Assembly: GCA_000648925.1 (NCBI GenBank)
Contig: JFHF01000014.1
Location: forward strand, 98,609 to 162,608
Reading direction: 5' to 3'
DNA length: 64,000 bases
From: Caballeronia jiangsuensis
Lineage (GTDB): Bacteria > Pseudomonadota > Gammaproteobacteria > Burkholderiales > Burkholderiaceae
Shown here piece by piece: positions 37,916-47,181 of the stretch. The notes under the pieces are model-generated. The model saw nothing but the letters and a program-made list of their open reading frames with translations, was not told the origin of the DNA and searched no databases. Each line of letters opens with the position of its first letter. The first letter of the stretch is position 1. A program made the translations under genes and the position numbers.

Positions 37916-38588
37916 ATGCGCATCCTACTAATCGAAGACGAGTTCCTATCTTCGGAAAGGTCTTACTGAGGCCAGTTTCACCGTCGACATCGCTGGCAAT
38001 GGTAGGCATGGCCTATTTCTCGCGCTTCACGAGGACTTCGACTTAATTGTGCTGGATGTGATGCTGCCGGAAATCGGCGGGTTCGAGGTACTAAAGCGCT
38101 TGCGCGAAGAAAAGGACACGCCTGTCCTCCTACTGTCTGCAAGAGACGCCACTGAGAGCAAAGTTAAAGGATTCGAACTTGGCGCTGACGACTATTTGGC
38201 AAAGCCATTCGCGTACGTAGAGCTACTGGCTCGCATCCGTTCTCTTCTTCGAAGAGCACCTCGTTCGGCTAGAGAGATTGTGTTCATCGCGGACATGGAG
38301 ATTGAGCTCATCAAAAGACGAGTGAGGCGTGGAGGCGTTCGAATTGACCTGACGGCACAAGAGTTCGCGCTACTGCAATTGTTGGCTGAACGCCAGGGCG
38401 AAGTGTTGACGAGGACGTTTATCACCTCGCAAATCTGGGACATCAACTTCGACAGCGACACCAACGTGGTGGATGTCGCCGTTCGGAGGCTTAGAGCAAA
38501 GATTGACTCTCCTTTTGACAGGAAACTGCTCCACACCGTTCGTGGAATGGGATACGTGCTGGAGGACAAGTCTCCAGCGACCGAATAG
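37916..38588 (+). pseudogene. copR-like response regulator with an N-terminal frameshift
   Basis: The gene starts MRILLIEDE at 37916, then meets a stop at the equivalent of residue 18. The receiver domain resumes in another frame with LTEASFTVDIAGNGRHGLF, VLDVMLPEIGGFEVL and an intact winged-helix DNA-binding domain to 38588. Against the intact regulator at 51078, about 27 bases (encoding QKMTSYLHK) are replaced by 16, an 11-base loss. An internal GTG (38049) could give only a receiver-truncated protein. No sensor kinase follows it. Confidence 0.8.
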
Positions 38589-38690
38589 AACGAGCATTTC
38601 TCGCACAAGCAATAAGGACGAAAACGGCACCGGGCATAAAGGTGCCGCGCCCTCCACAACTCCTCCAGCGCTAGCGGTTACTTTCTGCGG

Positions 38691-39038
38691 CTACATTGCG
38701 GTCAGCGCGTCTTCTAACTGCTGCATCGATAATGGCTTAAGTAGCCAGGCATCAAATTCGCACATTTCGGCGTTCACTTGAAGTTCCGCGTGTCCTGTAA
38801 GGGCGACCACGCGGGATTGGCGTGACGGTCCGCGACGAATCTGAGAGCAAACATCCCGACCATCAGCGTCCGGTAATGAAACATCGAGGAACACTGCGTC
38901 GAACGCTTCTTGAGACGTCATTCGAATTGCCGTTAGTCCGTCATACGCGACCGACGCGCAATGGCCCAATTCGATTGCAATATTCGCTAGCATATCGGCC
39001 GTGTCTTTGTGGTCGTCGACAAACAAGACCTTTCCCAT
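38691..39038 (-). CDS. Single-domain response regulator (receiver only)
   Basis: 115 residues with a GGAG site. A CheY-like receiver: MGKVLFVDDHKDTADMLANI with the acidic pair, phospho-acceptor Asp in VFLDVSLPDADG, Thr in VVALTGHAE and Lys in WLLKPLS. There is no output domain. Its kinase is not apparent nearby; CopS is a candidate only by proximity. Confidence 0.88.
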   Translation of the reverse strand: MGKVLFVDDHKDTADMLANIAIELGHCASVAYDGLTAIRMTSQEAFDAVFLDVSLPDADGRDVCSQIRRGPSRQSRVVALTGHAELQVNAEMCEFDAWLLKPLSMQQLEDALTAM

Positions 39039-39108
39039 AACAGCTCTCCATTAGCGCCCCCGAGACTTGGATGCCATCGCCATCGCCATCGCATCGATGC
39101 CGGCGTCT

Positions 39109-39744
39109 CTAATTCGCGCCGTGAGCATGATGACTCGCTTCGGGGCCACGCAAGGAGGAAGCATCGTTCTTCGCATCCTCTGCCGGACCGTGCATCGACT
39201 TCATTCCTGGCATATCTTTCATCCCTTCCATTTCCTCATCTGGAGGAGCCTTAGCTACCATATCCTTGTACTCCTGCGGGCTCATATTGGGCAGTTTGTT
39301 TACAAACGCCACCATGCTCCAAATCGTGTCGTCGTCGTGAGTCTTCCCCCAGGCTGGCATAGCGCTCATCTTGAGCCCATGCTTGACAATCCAGAACGTA
39401 CTGCGCGGGTCTAACTGCATCGTGGCCAGTTCCGGAGGTTGAGGATAAAGCCCGGGCGCCAATTCCGAATCCTTAACCCCGGGTGCGAGGTGGCATGTCA
39501 CACACATTGCCGCATATTGGCCGGCCCCTCTCAGAATGAGTTTGGAATCGTTCAGGTCTGGCAGCGCGAGGTCCTTTGCATGAGCCTCGACAGACCGCAT
39601 GCGCAATGTTTGCAAGATTTTATAAGTCAGGGGCCAGTGCGGTGCGTCCGCCCCCATGTTGTAACTTCCCGACAATACAAACGCGGTCGCGCCAGCAAGC
39701 GCGACCGCGGAAATGGAAACTGTTGAAATGACCCAGTGCTTCAT
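39109..39744 (-). CDS. Secreted mono-haem cytochrome c with Met-rich tail
   Basis: 211 residues. An N-terminal signal anchor is followed by a cytochrome c domain with CVTCH as haem site and a later Met ligand candidate in LKMSAMPAWG. The C-terminal ~50 residues are Met/His-rich (EEMEGMKDMPGMKSMHG), as in the copper proteins around it. Likely a periplasmic electron carrier tied to copper handling. Confidence 0.87.
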   Translation of the reverse strand: MKHWVISTVSISAVALAGATAFVLSGSYNMGADAPHWPLTYKILQTLRMRSVEAHAKDLALPDLNDSKLILRGAGQYAAMCVTCHLAPGVKDSELAPGLYPQPPELATMQLDPRSTFWIVKHGLKMSAMPAWGKTHDDDTIWSMVAFVNKLPNMSPQEYKDMVAKAPPDEEMEGMKDMPGMKSMHGPAEDAKNDASSLRGPEASHHAHGAN

Positions 39745-39977
39745 GCTCTCACCGAGAAAAAAGATGAATTGGGCACCACCGCATCAACGGCGACTCGTGA
39801 TAATTCGTATCCAGTCTGCTCAGAGAATGAGCCTGGTCCAAGCAGGACCGTTTTCCTTTTACGACTCGCGTGGACCTTTACTCAAGCTACGCTTTGCACA
39901 TTCCGCCGTCACGTTAGAGCGTCTGACGCGTGTAGGTTCGCAACCGTAGGGACGGTATCCGCGGGTTCTTTCTCTCG

Positions 39978-40307
39978 CTAACGGTTGCGAATACGATAAA
40001 GTTCCTTATTGCGCTCAATCGTCTGCTGGCTGGGCGGGTAATCGTTTTTTCTGACGGGAATGATTCCCTCCCGTTGGGCTTGAATGAGTTCCGCGACGAC
40101 TTCCGCTCGGGTCTTGCCGATTTTCCCTGTGGCTGCCAAGCCGTCGGTGCTGCCACCATACGAGGACTGCGTTGTGCTAGGGGACGCCGCTGACGATTGG
40201 GTACCTCGAGCCGGCTGTGCATCGTTTAGACGATAGGTATGTTCGGCGAAGGCGGGCGCCGTGACAGCAATGCTAAGGCAAGCAACCAACAAGGAAATAA
40301 CTTTCAT
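39978..40307 (-). CDS. DUF4148 domain secreted protein
   Basis: 109 residues from the ATG at 40307, preceded by GGAGGACGTC. Signal peptide ending PAFAE; a Ser/Thr-rich linker; then KIGKTRAEVVAELIQAQREG with NDYPPSQQTIERNKELY, the DUF4148 core. A small periplasmic protein of unknown function with close relatives at 37150 and 54250. Confidence 0.8.
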   Translation of the reverse strand: MKVISLLVACLSIAVTAPAFAEHTYRLNDAQPARGTQSSAASPSTTQSSYGGSTDGLAATGKIGKTRAEVVAELIQAQREGIIPVRKNDYPPSQQTIERNKELYRIRNR

Positions 40308-40877
40308 GACGTCCTCCAAATCAGTTCGATTGGAGGGAAGTTTATGTTTGGTGCTCTGTCGAGAGCATTGCTTCAAGATGATAATTGCGCAACGTTGGGA
40401 GCGTAGGCGAAAGGAGGTGGAAGATGTTGCGTGACGAATAGATTGCCAAAACGTAATCTACGTGCAATGACGCATCTGGCGTTACATTGTATAGTTATCG
40501 TCCGAAAAACTGCGCTCCAGAATCATGGTTTCTCTCTGCGAAAATGCGAAGACCCGAGGTTTAGGTTGTGACAAAAACCTATGCGGCATTCTCTAAGGTT
40601 TGAAGCGGTTGATACGTCCATGCCAGAATCGTGTCGCATGTCATTACCCCAACGGAGAAGCGGATGAAGCGGCGCTTCTTGGCTGGTCTACCTTTTCCCT
40701 CATTGGGAGCACAGCAAGCTAACGCTCAAAGGTCCGTGACCGTTTTACGGTTTGTTGGTCGAAGAAGATTGACCGGACGACACCGGTGGACGCGCATCCC
40801 GTGCAATGCAAAGGGGCTCTACACAAGGGAGTCGATTGGGCCCGAAGGGCGTCGAAGACCTAGATGGAGGAAAGCTT
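40308..40877. other. Intergenic region without a clear gene
   Basis: AT-richer DNA. Frames at 40631-41014 plus and 40745-41050 minus are not convincing. It probably holds promoters for the leftward DUF4148 gene and for the short frame at 40878. Confidence 0.4.
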
Positions 40878-41144
40878 ATGCGAAAAATTGTCGGGAAGCC
40901 GTATCGGTACGAATCATGGCGCGCCAGCTTAAACCAGGACCCCTTTGTATCCAACGACGACTTCGAAGGTACTGGCGCGTGTGGCATTGCGTCATCGCTT
41001 TTGATGCGTATTGACGTGGCGCTGGAGAGACGAAGGTCGATGTATCGCAAACTGGCGCGCGGTGTTGGAGCAGTCGACTCAGTCCGTACGGGTGACGTGC
41101 CCTGTCAAAATTCGCTGGCCACGCGGGTGGTGTGCCTCGGCTAG
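40878..41144 (+). CDS. Hypothetical 88-residue protein
   Basis: The ATG at 40878 is preceded by a very strong GGAGGAAAGCTT site, and a strong terminator follows at 41201-41230, so a transcription unit exists here. The product starts MRKIVGKPYRYESWRASLNQ and resembles nothing I know. The end may be frameshifted, since the frame closes before the terminator by about 60 bases. Confidence 0.45.
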   Translation: MRKIVGKPYRYESWRASLNQDPFVSNDDFEGTGACGIASSLLMRIDVALERRRSMYRKLARGVGAVDSVRTGDVPCQNSLATRVVCLG

Positions 41145-41200
41145 ACGTCCCAGCGCGTTCGACGGACGCGCTGGTAGTCGTGTGCGGCACCATCCCTTCA

Positions 41201-41230
41201 GGCCCGGCCGTAATGCCGGGCCTTTTTTTT
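41201..41230 (+). terminator. Rho-independent terminator
   Basis: Perfect 8-bp stem GGCCCGGC/GCCGGGCC with a 6-base loop followed by eight T. It acts rightward, ending the unit that contains the frame at 40878. Confidence 0.9.
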
Positions 41231-41402
41231 CTTGCGGACTCTGGCGAACATTGACTGAACATGTTCTGGTCAAATCGACGAGCGACGAATGGCGGCCCTT
41301 AACAATTGAGAGCTTATTAACCGACTACGTCCGTGCCTGTCGTCAAACCACCTCCGCCGTTCGCTCAGTGAGATGCGCCGTGAGCGAAATGAGAGATGGG
41401 AC

Positions 41403-42524
41403 TCAATACCAAAGCCGGACACCGACTACAAGTTCAGTATCGGTCACTGGCTCCCCGTCGCGGCGTGAAAAATCGGCCGTGCGTCCGAACCGCCGGCCCC
41501 ATACGAATCCAACGTAGGGAGCTATCTCGCGGCGTATCTCGTAGCGAAGGCGCAATCCCAGCTTGATATCGGATATACCACTGCCGATTTCCCGTTCTGG
41601 GTCAGATTTGCCATATGCGTTCATTTCCGCTTCGGGCGACAGGAAAAGCTTTTGAGACAACAAGACGTCATAGGAAGTTTTCAATTGAACGGCGGTCCGG
41701 CCTGAGGAACCGATATAGCCCGTCGCTTGTACGTTGAAAAAATAGGGGGCGAGCCCCTCAACGCCGATAGCCGCCCAATCGCGAGTCGGCCCGTTTCCAA
41801 AATCGTGGCGCACCCCGACTTGCGCGTTCCAATAGGTGGAGTACGAGTGGGATATAAGCGCTTCAATGCGTGCGTCGTCTGTTTTTCCATAAAGACGCTC
41901 GCCCGAGCTCTTGAGCCATAACCTATTGATGTCGCCACCAACCCATGCCTCACCATCCCATGACCACCCCCGTCCGCCTGCTGCTTTGATGTACTCCAGC
42001 TGATTGATGAGAATCTGATGATAGATGCCGTTGTCGGACATATCCATACCTTGCATCGGTATGCCTTCGTTCGGATTCTCCATCGGAATGCGAGGCTCGC
42101 CTACACTGATGATGTGGTTGGGTCCACTTGCCGGTCCCCCCTTTGGACTCTTTGAACCGGTAGCTTGAGAATTGGCGTCACTTTTCTTCGCTTGCTTGCC
42201 ATCGACCGATGCAGCTGGTACGGGATGTGGTTCGTCACCCGGCATTTTCATATCGCCCATTCCCTCCATTCCGGACATTCCTTTCATGCTGGACACCCCG
42301 TCCGTCTTTGACGTATCGCTTCTGGACGGGGATTGCGAGGCGTCGGTCTTTTGACCTAGCATGTCCGTGTTGCCCATTCCTTTCATCCGGGGCATATCGT
42401 GCATCTGTGACATCTCACTAGCCGCTACTGCCGACGAGGCCAACAATAGTGCGATACATACCGTTGGACGCACTATGCCTTTTGTCCCCCGCGGTACACG
42501 GCGGCAAGCGTCGTTTGGGCTCAT
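41403..42524 (-). CDS. copB: Copper resistance protein CopB (outer membrane)
   Basis: 373 residues from the ATG at 42524, which overlaps the copA stop (ATGA). After a signal sequence there is a Met-rich region (MHDMPRMKGMGNTDM, MKGMSGMEGMGDMKMPG), then a C-terminal beta-barrel domain with LINQLEYIKAAGGRGWSWDG, APYFFNVQATGYIGSSGRTA, LRLRYEIRREIAPYVGFVWG. The family binds copper at the outer membrane. Co-transcribed with the oxidase copA. Confidence 0.92.
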   Translation of the reverse strand: MSPNDACRRVPRGTKGIVRPTVCIALLLASSAVAASEMSQMHDMPRMKGMGNTDMLGQKTDASQSPSRSDTSKTDGVSSMKGMSGMEGMGDMKMPGDEPHPVPAASVDGKQAKKSDANSQATGSKSPKGGPASGPNHIISVGEPRIPMENPNEGIPMQGMDMSDNGIYHQILINQLEYIKAAGGRGWSWDGEAWVGGDINRLWLKSSGERLYGKTDDARIEALISHSYSTYWNAQVGVRHDFGNGPTRDWAAIGVEGLAPYFFNVQATGYIGSSGRTAVQLKTSYDVLLSQKLFLSPEAEMNAYGKSDPEREIGSGISDIKLGLRLRYEIRREIAPYVGFVWGRRFGRTADFSRRDGEPVTDTELVVGVRLWY

Positions 42525-44509
42525 GCGACCACCACCTTGCGGAACATTCCCGCCTCCATGTGATACAGAAGATGACAATGGAAAGCCCACTGCCCGGGAG
42601 CGTCTGCAGTTACCAAATAGCTGACTCGTTTCGTTGGCTGGACGTTGATAGTGTGCTTGCGAACGAGGAACTTCCCACGCTCGTCCTCAAGCTCCATAAA
42701 CATCCCGTGAAGATGAATCGGATGGTTCATCATCGTGTCGTTTATAAGCGTGACTCTTATCCTCTCGCCGTAGTTGAAGAGGACAGGTTCGGCCTCCGAA
42801 AATTTCTTACCGTCGAAGCCCCAGATAAAGCGCTCCATGTTTCCAGTTAAGCGCAACGTCATCTCTCTCGTTGGCGGACGGTTGTCGAGCGGCCCTCCAA
42901 CTGTGCGCAAGTCGGCATAGGTCAGTACCTTTCTGCCATTGCCTCGAAGTCGTGGACCGGGGTCGTTAAGGGAAGCCGAAACCGTCATCGGTCGCATGTC
43001 AACTTCAGGGCCGGTCTTGAAAGAGCCTTCACTGCTTGCCGCAGCGTTCATGCTTTTCATGTTGCCCATGTCCTTCATGCCGCCCATGTCCTCCATGTCG
43101 CCCGTGTCCTTCATGTGGTCCATGCCCTTCATGCCGCTCATGTCCTTCATGTCGCCCATGCCCTTCATGTGGTCCATGCCCTTCATGCCGCTCATGTCCT
43201 TCATGTCGCCCATGCCCTTCATATCGCCCATGTCCTTCATGTCGCCCATGCCCCTCATATCGCCCATGTCCTTCATGTCGCCCATGCCCCTCATATCGCC
43301 CATGTCCTTCGTGTGCTCCATGCCATTCGTGTCGCCCGTGTCCTTCGTCTGGTCCATGCCACCCATGCCCATGTCGTCCATGGTCAACCAAGTCTTCGGG
43401 TCCATGCGTGGAATTTCGGCCTGCATGCCAAGGCGCGGACCAAGTGTTGCGCGCACATAGCCGCTTCTGTCCATGGACTGACAAAAAATGGTGTACGGTT
43501 TGTCGTCGGGCATCTCAATCACAACATCGTAGGTTTCTGCCACGGAGATGCGGAACTCATCAACCTCAACCGGCTCGACCTCTTGACCATCTGCCGATAT
43601 CACTGTCATCTTTAAGCCCGGAATTCGAACATCGAAAAGCGTCGATGCCGACCCGTTGATGAAACGAAGTCTCACCTTTTCACCGGCACGGGCGATAGCA
43701 GTCCAGTTTCCTGTAGACGTGACACCATTGACGAGATACGTATAGGTGGCCCCCGAGACATCATGGAAGTCAGTGGGATTCATCCGCATTTCATTCCACA
43801 TCTGTCTCTTCTTGAGAGCCGCCTTGAACCCGATTCTCTTGACGTCGTGAAAAAACTCGGGTGCCGTGGGCATCTGATAGTTGTAATAGTCGCTAGAGAC
43901 CTTCAACTTATGCATAATTCGCTCGGGATTCTCGTCAGTCCAGTCGCTGAGCATCACAACGTAGTCACGGTCAGTAAAAACGTCTTTTCCACTCGCGGGC
44001 TCAATAACAAGTGGCCCATATAAACCGGTCTGCTCCTGAAACCGACTGTGACTGTGATACCAGAAGGTCCCCGCTTGTCGAACGAGAAACTTATACGTGA
44101 ACGTCTCTCCTGGCTGAATCCCTGGGAAGCTGATGCCGGGTACTCCGTCCATGCCAAAGGGAACCAGGATGCCGTGCCAATGAATCGAGGTTGTCACAGA
44201 GAGCTGATTTGTGACTCGCATCGTGACTTCCGTGCCTTGCTTCCACTTGAGAGTTGGAGCTGGAATTGACCCATTTACCGACGTGCTTGGTCTAGTGCGT
44301 CCCGTGTAGTTGACAGGTGTTGAACCAATTTTTAAATCGAACTCCGTTCCGGTGAGTACTGTCGGTCCGGTATTGACACCTGCAGCACGCGATGCAATAG
44401 GCCATTCGCCGATGCCGGCCATGAGACCACCTGCCGCGAGTCCTCGTACGAATCGCCGTCTCCCGATGGTATCGGCGATAACATCCTTTTGGCGCTTTAT
44501 CTTGGTCAC
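42521..44509 (-). CDS. copA: Copper resistance multicopper oxidase CopA
   Basis: 662 residues with a Tat signal (GRRRFVRGLAAGGL). Cupredoxin domains carry all copper motifs: HWHG, HSHSRFQ, HPIHLHGMF and HCHLLYHMEAGM. Residues about 376-490 are a Met/Asp/Gly/Lys-rich insert encoded by tandem repeats. It oxidises Cu(I) and stores copper in the periplasm. It heads copA-copB, downstream of a candidate CopR box. It is unrelated to the ATPase at 21315 that shares the symbol. Confidence 0.94.
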   Translation of the reverse strand: MTKIKRQKDVIADTIGRRRFVRGLAAGGLMAGIGEWPIASRAAGVNTGPTVLTGTEFDLKIGSTPVNYTGRTRPSTSVNGSIPAPTLKWKQGTEVTMRVTNQLSVTTSIHWHGILVPFGMDGVPGISFPGIQPGETFTYKFLVRQAGTFWYHSHSRFQEQTGLYGPLVIEPASGKDVFTDRDYVVMLSDWTDENPERIMHKLKVSSDYYNYQMPTAPEFFHDVKRIGFKAALKKRQMWNEMRMNPTDFHDVSGATYTYLVNGVTSTGNWTAIARAGEKVRLRFINGSASTLFDVRIPGLKMTVISADGQEVEPVEVDEFRISVAETYDVVIEMPDDKPYTIFCQSMDRSGYVRATLGPRLGMQAEIPRMDPKTWLTMDDMGMGGMDQTKDTGDTNGMEHTKDMGDMRGMGDMKDMGDMRGMGDMKDMGDMKGMGDMKDMSGMKGMDHMKGMGDMKDMSGMKGMDHMKDTGDMEDMGGMKDMGNMKSMNAAASSEGSFKTGPEVDMRPMTVSASLNDPGPRLRGNGRKVLTYADLRTVGGPLDNRPPTREMTLRLTGNMERFIWGFDGKKFSEAEPVLFNYGERIRVTLINDTMMNHPIHLHGMFMELEDERGKFLVRKHTINVQPTKRVSYLVTADAPGQWAFHCHLLYHMEAGMFRKVVVA
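43050..43345. repeat. Tandem repeats encoding the CopA Met-rich insert
   Basis: Units of about 12-15 bases built on CCCATGTCCTTCATGTCG, arranged in higher-order blocks of 60 to 66 bases (for example the block around 43120-43180 repeats at about 43165-43215). On the coding strand they encode M-K-D/G-M-G-D runs such as MGDMKDMGDMRGMGDMKDMG. The repeats keep the copA frame. Confidence 0.8.
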
Positions 44510-45201
44510 ATCAAGCCTCTCACAACTAGGATTCAGGTTTATGGTGCCGCGTGCCGCACGATGTTCAAGCCACCGAGGCGTCGCTCACAGTTACGCACGA
44601 AGATGGGCTCGGCGTTGGCAAGCTCGTTAGCAGAGTTCAACTACCTTCTATCTGAAAGCACTCTGAGCAGTAACCTCTTCGTTGTGCGGAGAGTTATATC
44701 CAACTCACGAATGAGATTAACTGCACTAGCCTACAGATGAAAAGCGCAAATATGCGAATCAGCCAAAGATGACTAACAAATGACTCAACGGTAATGTTGA
44801 GGCAATTATTCTGTCACGTGCGAGCGCACTGCTGTGTGAAGTGGGCTAGTCCGCCACTCAACTGTTGACGAAGTGGCCCCGGGAGGGATGGTGTAGTGCC
44901 TATCTGAATACCAAGGCGCCTCGTGTAGGACTTGCGCCGCGTTTCTCATGGCGCGCGAGCCGTCCGGACGACGACGACTGTTCCTTTTGCGCGCGAGGCA
45001 TTTTTAGAGCGGCGCTCAGCCGACGAGGCAGCGATGAGGAGTTTCTGAAGACGGACGGCCGTCGTGGATAAGACTGGCGGAAGCACACCCGGCTCTAGAT
45101 GACGCAATCGGCCTGAGCGCTTCTGATGGAGCGGAATGTCCCGCATGGTTGCGAGAAGGGCTGCGTCTGGCGAAGCTCGTCGCCTGCCGTCAACTTCGTT
45201 G
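44510..45201. other. Intergenic region between copA and copD
   Basis: No convincing gene in 44510-45201. It contains the copA promoter region with the CopR box at 44769-44784. The remaining part looks like decayed sequence. Confidence 0.45.
44769..44784 (-). promoter_or_regulatory. Candidate CopR box (copA-copB operon)
   Basis: On the minus strand GTCATT-TGTTA-GTCAT, about 260 bases upstream of the copA oxidase start. Same spacing as at 36322 and 51002. Confidence 0.6.
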
Positions 45202-45229
45202 AAAAAAGGACCCGGAGCAGGACTCCGGG
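45202..45229 (-). terminator. Rho-independent terminator after copC-copD
   Basis: On the minus strand CCCGGAG/CTCCGGG with a 5-base loop, followed by TCC and six T. It lies about 155 bases past the copD stop. Confidence 0.7.
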
Positions 45230-45385
45230 CCCGAAGGGTGATTCCCGGCTTGGGACGTCAACGAGTGACGTTGACAGCCTGCACCAGGAATCATCGCGTG
45301 GTCATCTCATGTTCGGGCTCTAGCGTTTCCGACTAGAGTGCTTAAAGGCGGCCTAGCGTCGATTTGCAAAAGCCGGGGCCTTGTG

Positions 45386-46330
45386 TCATTCGGTGCCTGG
45401 GAGCGGACTTGAAACGAGCACTGTCGCGATTGCAATCACCCCGATTAGCACCCACGACTCTATATGCAAGACGGTCGTGAAACGCGTCAACCGACGCTTT
45501 TGAATATCAGACGAAGAGCCTCGCAACGAAGCAAGCAGCGCCGGCATTTCGAAGAAGCGGTTGTGACCGCCGAGCGCCGCAGCGACAAGCACAAGCATGA
45601 GCTTGAGGACCAGCACCAGACCGTACGACGAACCGAAAACATTCTCGGGTGCGTTGACCCCGCGCCATCCGTTGAAAGCGCCCGTCAGGAATAGAGCGAT
45701 AAGCGCAAAAGTGGCTGCGTCGGACATTGCTTGGACATAACTGGCGCCCAGCGAGAGCTCAGTTGGCCTCGCGTGCAACATGCCCGGAGAAACGATGTAC
45801 GCTGACATGAGAACCATGCCAACCCACGAACTCACCGCGAGTAAGTGTACCCAATCCACCCACACTGGCAGACTTAAGACTCCTGCATCGACCGGGTGGC
45901 CAGCGTTGCTCTTTGCCAGAGCGACTCCTGCGAAAGCGAGCCACATGAGAGGCTGGACAGGAATCGTTGCGCGGCTCGTACGTTTGAACGACATCACGAC
46001 CATGCAAAGCAGCAGCCCAGCTCCCATGGCCCAAATATGTCCGAACTGTGTGTTCAGCAGCATCGAACGTACCGCGGGCCAAGCGTCGAGCACGGCAGTC
46101 TCACTCATCAACGCACAGTGCACCCAAAATCCCGCCATGCTCGACAGAAGCGCCACGACGGACGCAACCCTGAAAACGAATGCGAGTTTCGCAGATGCCC
46201 GGACTTTCCAATTAGGTCCCGGCTCCCTCAGCCACCATGCGCTGAGAAGCGCGCCCACCATGACGGCGAGACCAAGGTTCTGCAACGCCATAAAAGAAAG
46301 CCGCACGATATCTAAGGAGCCGTAGTTCAT
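45386..46330 (-). CDS. copD: Copper resistance inner-membrane protein CopD
   Basis: 314 residues with eight hydrophobic segments. Conserved CopD features: VDWVHLLAVSSWVGMVLMSA in the middle, and a start MNYGSLDIVRLSFMALQNLG typical of the family. It is thought to move copper across the inner membrane together with CopC. It overlaps copC by one base. Confidence 0.9.
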   Translation of the reverse strand: MNYGSLDIVRLSFMALQNLGLAVMVGALLSAWWLREPGPNWKVRASAKLAFVFRVASVVALLSSMAGFWVHCALMSETAVLDAWPAVRSMLLNTQFGHIWAMGAGLLLCMVVMSFKRTSRATIPVQPLMWLAFAGVALAKSNAGHPVDAGVLSLPVWVDWVHLLAVSSWVGMVLMSAYIVSPGMLHARPTELSLGASYVQAMSDAATFALIALFLTGAFNGWRGVNAPENVFGSSYGLVLVLKLMLVLVAAALGGHNRFFEMPALLASLRGSSSDIQKRRLTRFTTVLHIESWVLIGVIAIATVLVSSPLPGTE

Positions 46331-46704
46331 CAGTTCACCGAGAATTTATACGTGCCCTTCGCTTTGTGGCTGTCACCTGTCATTACAGCCCATTGTACGG
46401 AATACGTTCCCGCCGCTAACTTGGGAACGGCAAGAGTCAAAACACGTTTATTTGCCGGGTCGATTTTGGCCTTTTCATCTCCAATCGCTGCACCCTTCGC
46501 GTCGGCCACTTTGATGGTGCTGAAAGCGGGCTCAAGGTCTTCATTAAAGGTCAAGCGCAATAGGTCCGGCGCCGTTGACACTGTGCCATTCACCGAAGGT
46601 TCAGCGCTCTCGAGCTTACCGTGTGCGAAAGCAATAGTCGGAGCAAAGGCGATTGCGAGAGTCGCTACGAGCGGCGCGATGAGGTTACTTCTTAGAGCCT
46701 TCAT
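46330..46704 (-). CDS. copC: Periplasmic copper-binding protein CopC
   Basis: 124 residues. Signal peptide ending IAFAHG, so mature His1 of the CopC copper site is in HGKLESAEPSVNG. The beta-barrel follows: LRLTFNEDLEPAFSTIKV, and YSVQWAVMTGDSHKAKGTYK with the second His. It binds Cu(II) and works with CopD. Confidence 0.93.
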   Translation of the reverse strand: MKALRSNLIAPLVATLAIAFAPTIAFAHGKLESAEPSVNGTVSTAPDLLRLTFNEDLEPAFSTIKVADAKGAAIGDEKAKIDPANKRVLTLAVPKLAAGTYSVQWAVMTGDSHKAKGTYKFSVN

Positions 46705-46777
46705 TTCTTATTTCCTTGAATAATGGTGCAGGCCATCGAGACGTCGCCTCGCACCGATTCGTTGTCCTAGATGCTCT

Positions 46778-47125
46778 TTACTGTTTCTGCAGTTTCGTGA
46801 CGGTCAAGGCGCCATCGACTTCTTCTGCAACGAAATCAATCTTGTCGCCGACTTTGACTTGCGACAACATCGCCGGGTCCTTGACCTTGAAAGCCATCGT
46901 CATCCCTTCCATGCCCAGGTTTTCAAGCGGGCCGTGCTTGATGGTCAACTTCTCTGACGCCGTATCCACCTTTTTAACTTCGCCGTGCGACATCGACGAG
47001 TTGGCGGCATTACCCTGCTTTGCGCCGCTGGACATGTCCATGTTGCCCATCTCTCCCGCCGCAAACGCTGCGCCAGAAGTTGCCAACGCAACGCCGAGTG
47101 CAACCGAAACGAATGTCTTTTTCAT
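46778..47125 (-). CDS. CusF-like copper-binding protein
   Basis: 115 residues from the ATG at 47125. Signal peptide, Met-rich linker (GEMGNMDMSSGAKQG), then a CusF fold with LGMEGMTMAFKVKDPAMLSQ. It is similar in length and sequence to the CusF at 29012 but belongs to the second copper cluster, between copC and the oxidase gene. Confidence 0.88.
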   Translation of the reverse strand: MKKTFVSVALGVALATSGAAFAAGEMGNMDMSSGAKQGNAANSSMSHGEVKKVDTASEKLTIKHGPLENLGMEGMTMAFKVKDPAMLSQVKVGDKIDFVAEEVDGALTVTKLQKQ

Positions 47126-47181
47126 GCTCTTTCTCCAGATACCATTAAAGAAATATCCGCGACCTGCCGCGAATCTGCGAA

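Noticed and set aside
38049..38588. Intact response regulator starting at 38049
   Set aside because: The receiver N-terminus with the acidic pocket lies in another frame upstream, so this is the 3' part of a frameshifted gene.
43050..43345. Possible CRISPR-like array
   Set aside because: The repeats are contiguous, without unique spacers, and encode an in-frame protein insert.
43036..43659. Cys/Pro-rich and His/Val-rich open frames on the plus strand, rich in CRPCPSC
   Set aside because: They are antisense shadows of the Met-rich repeats of the copA oxidase; no ribosome site and the minus frame has all copper motifs.
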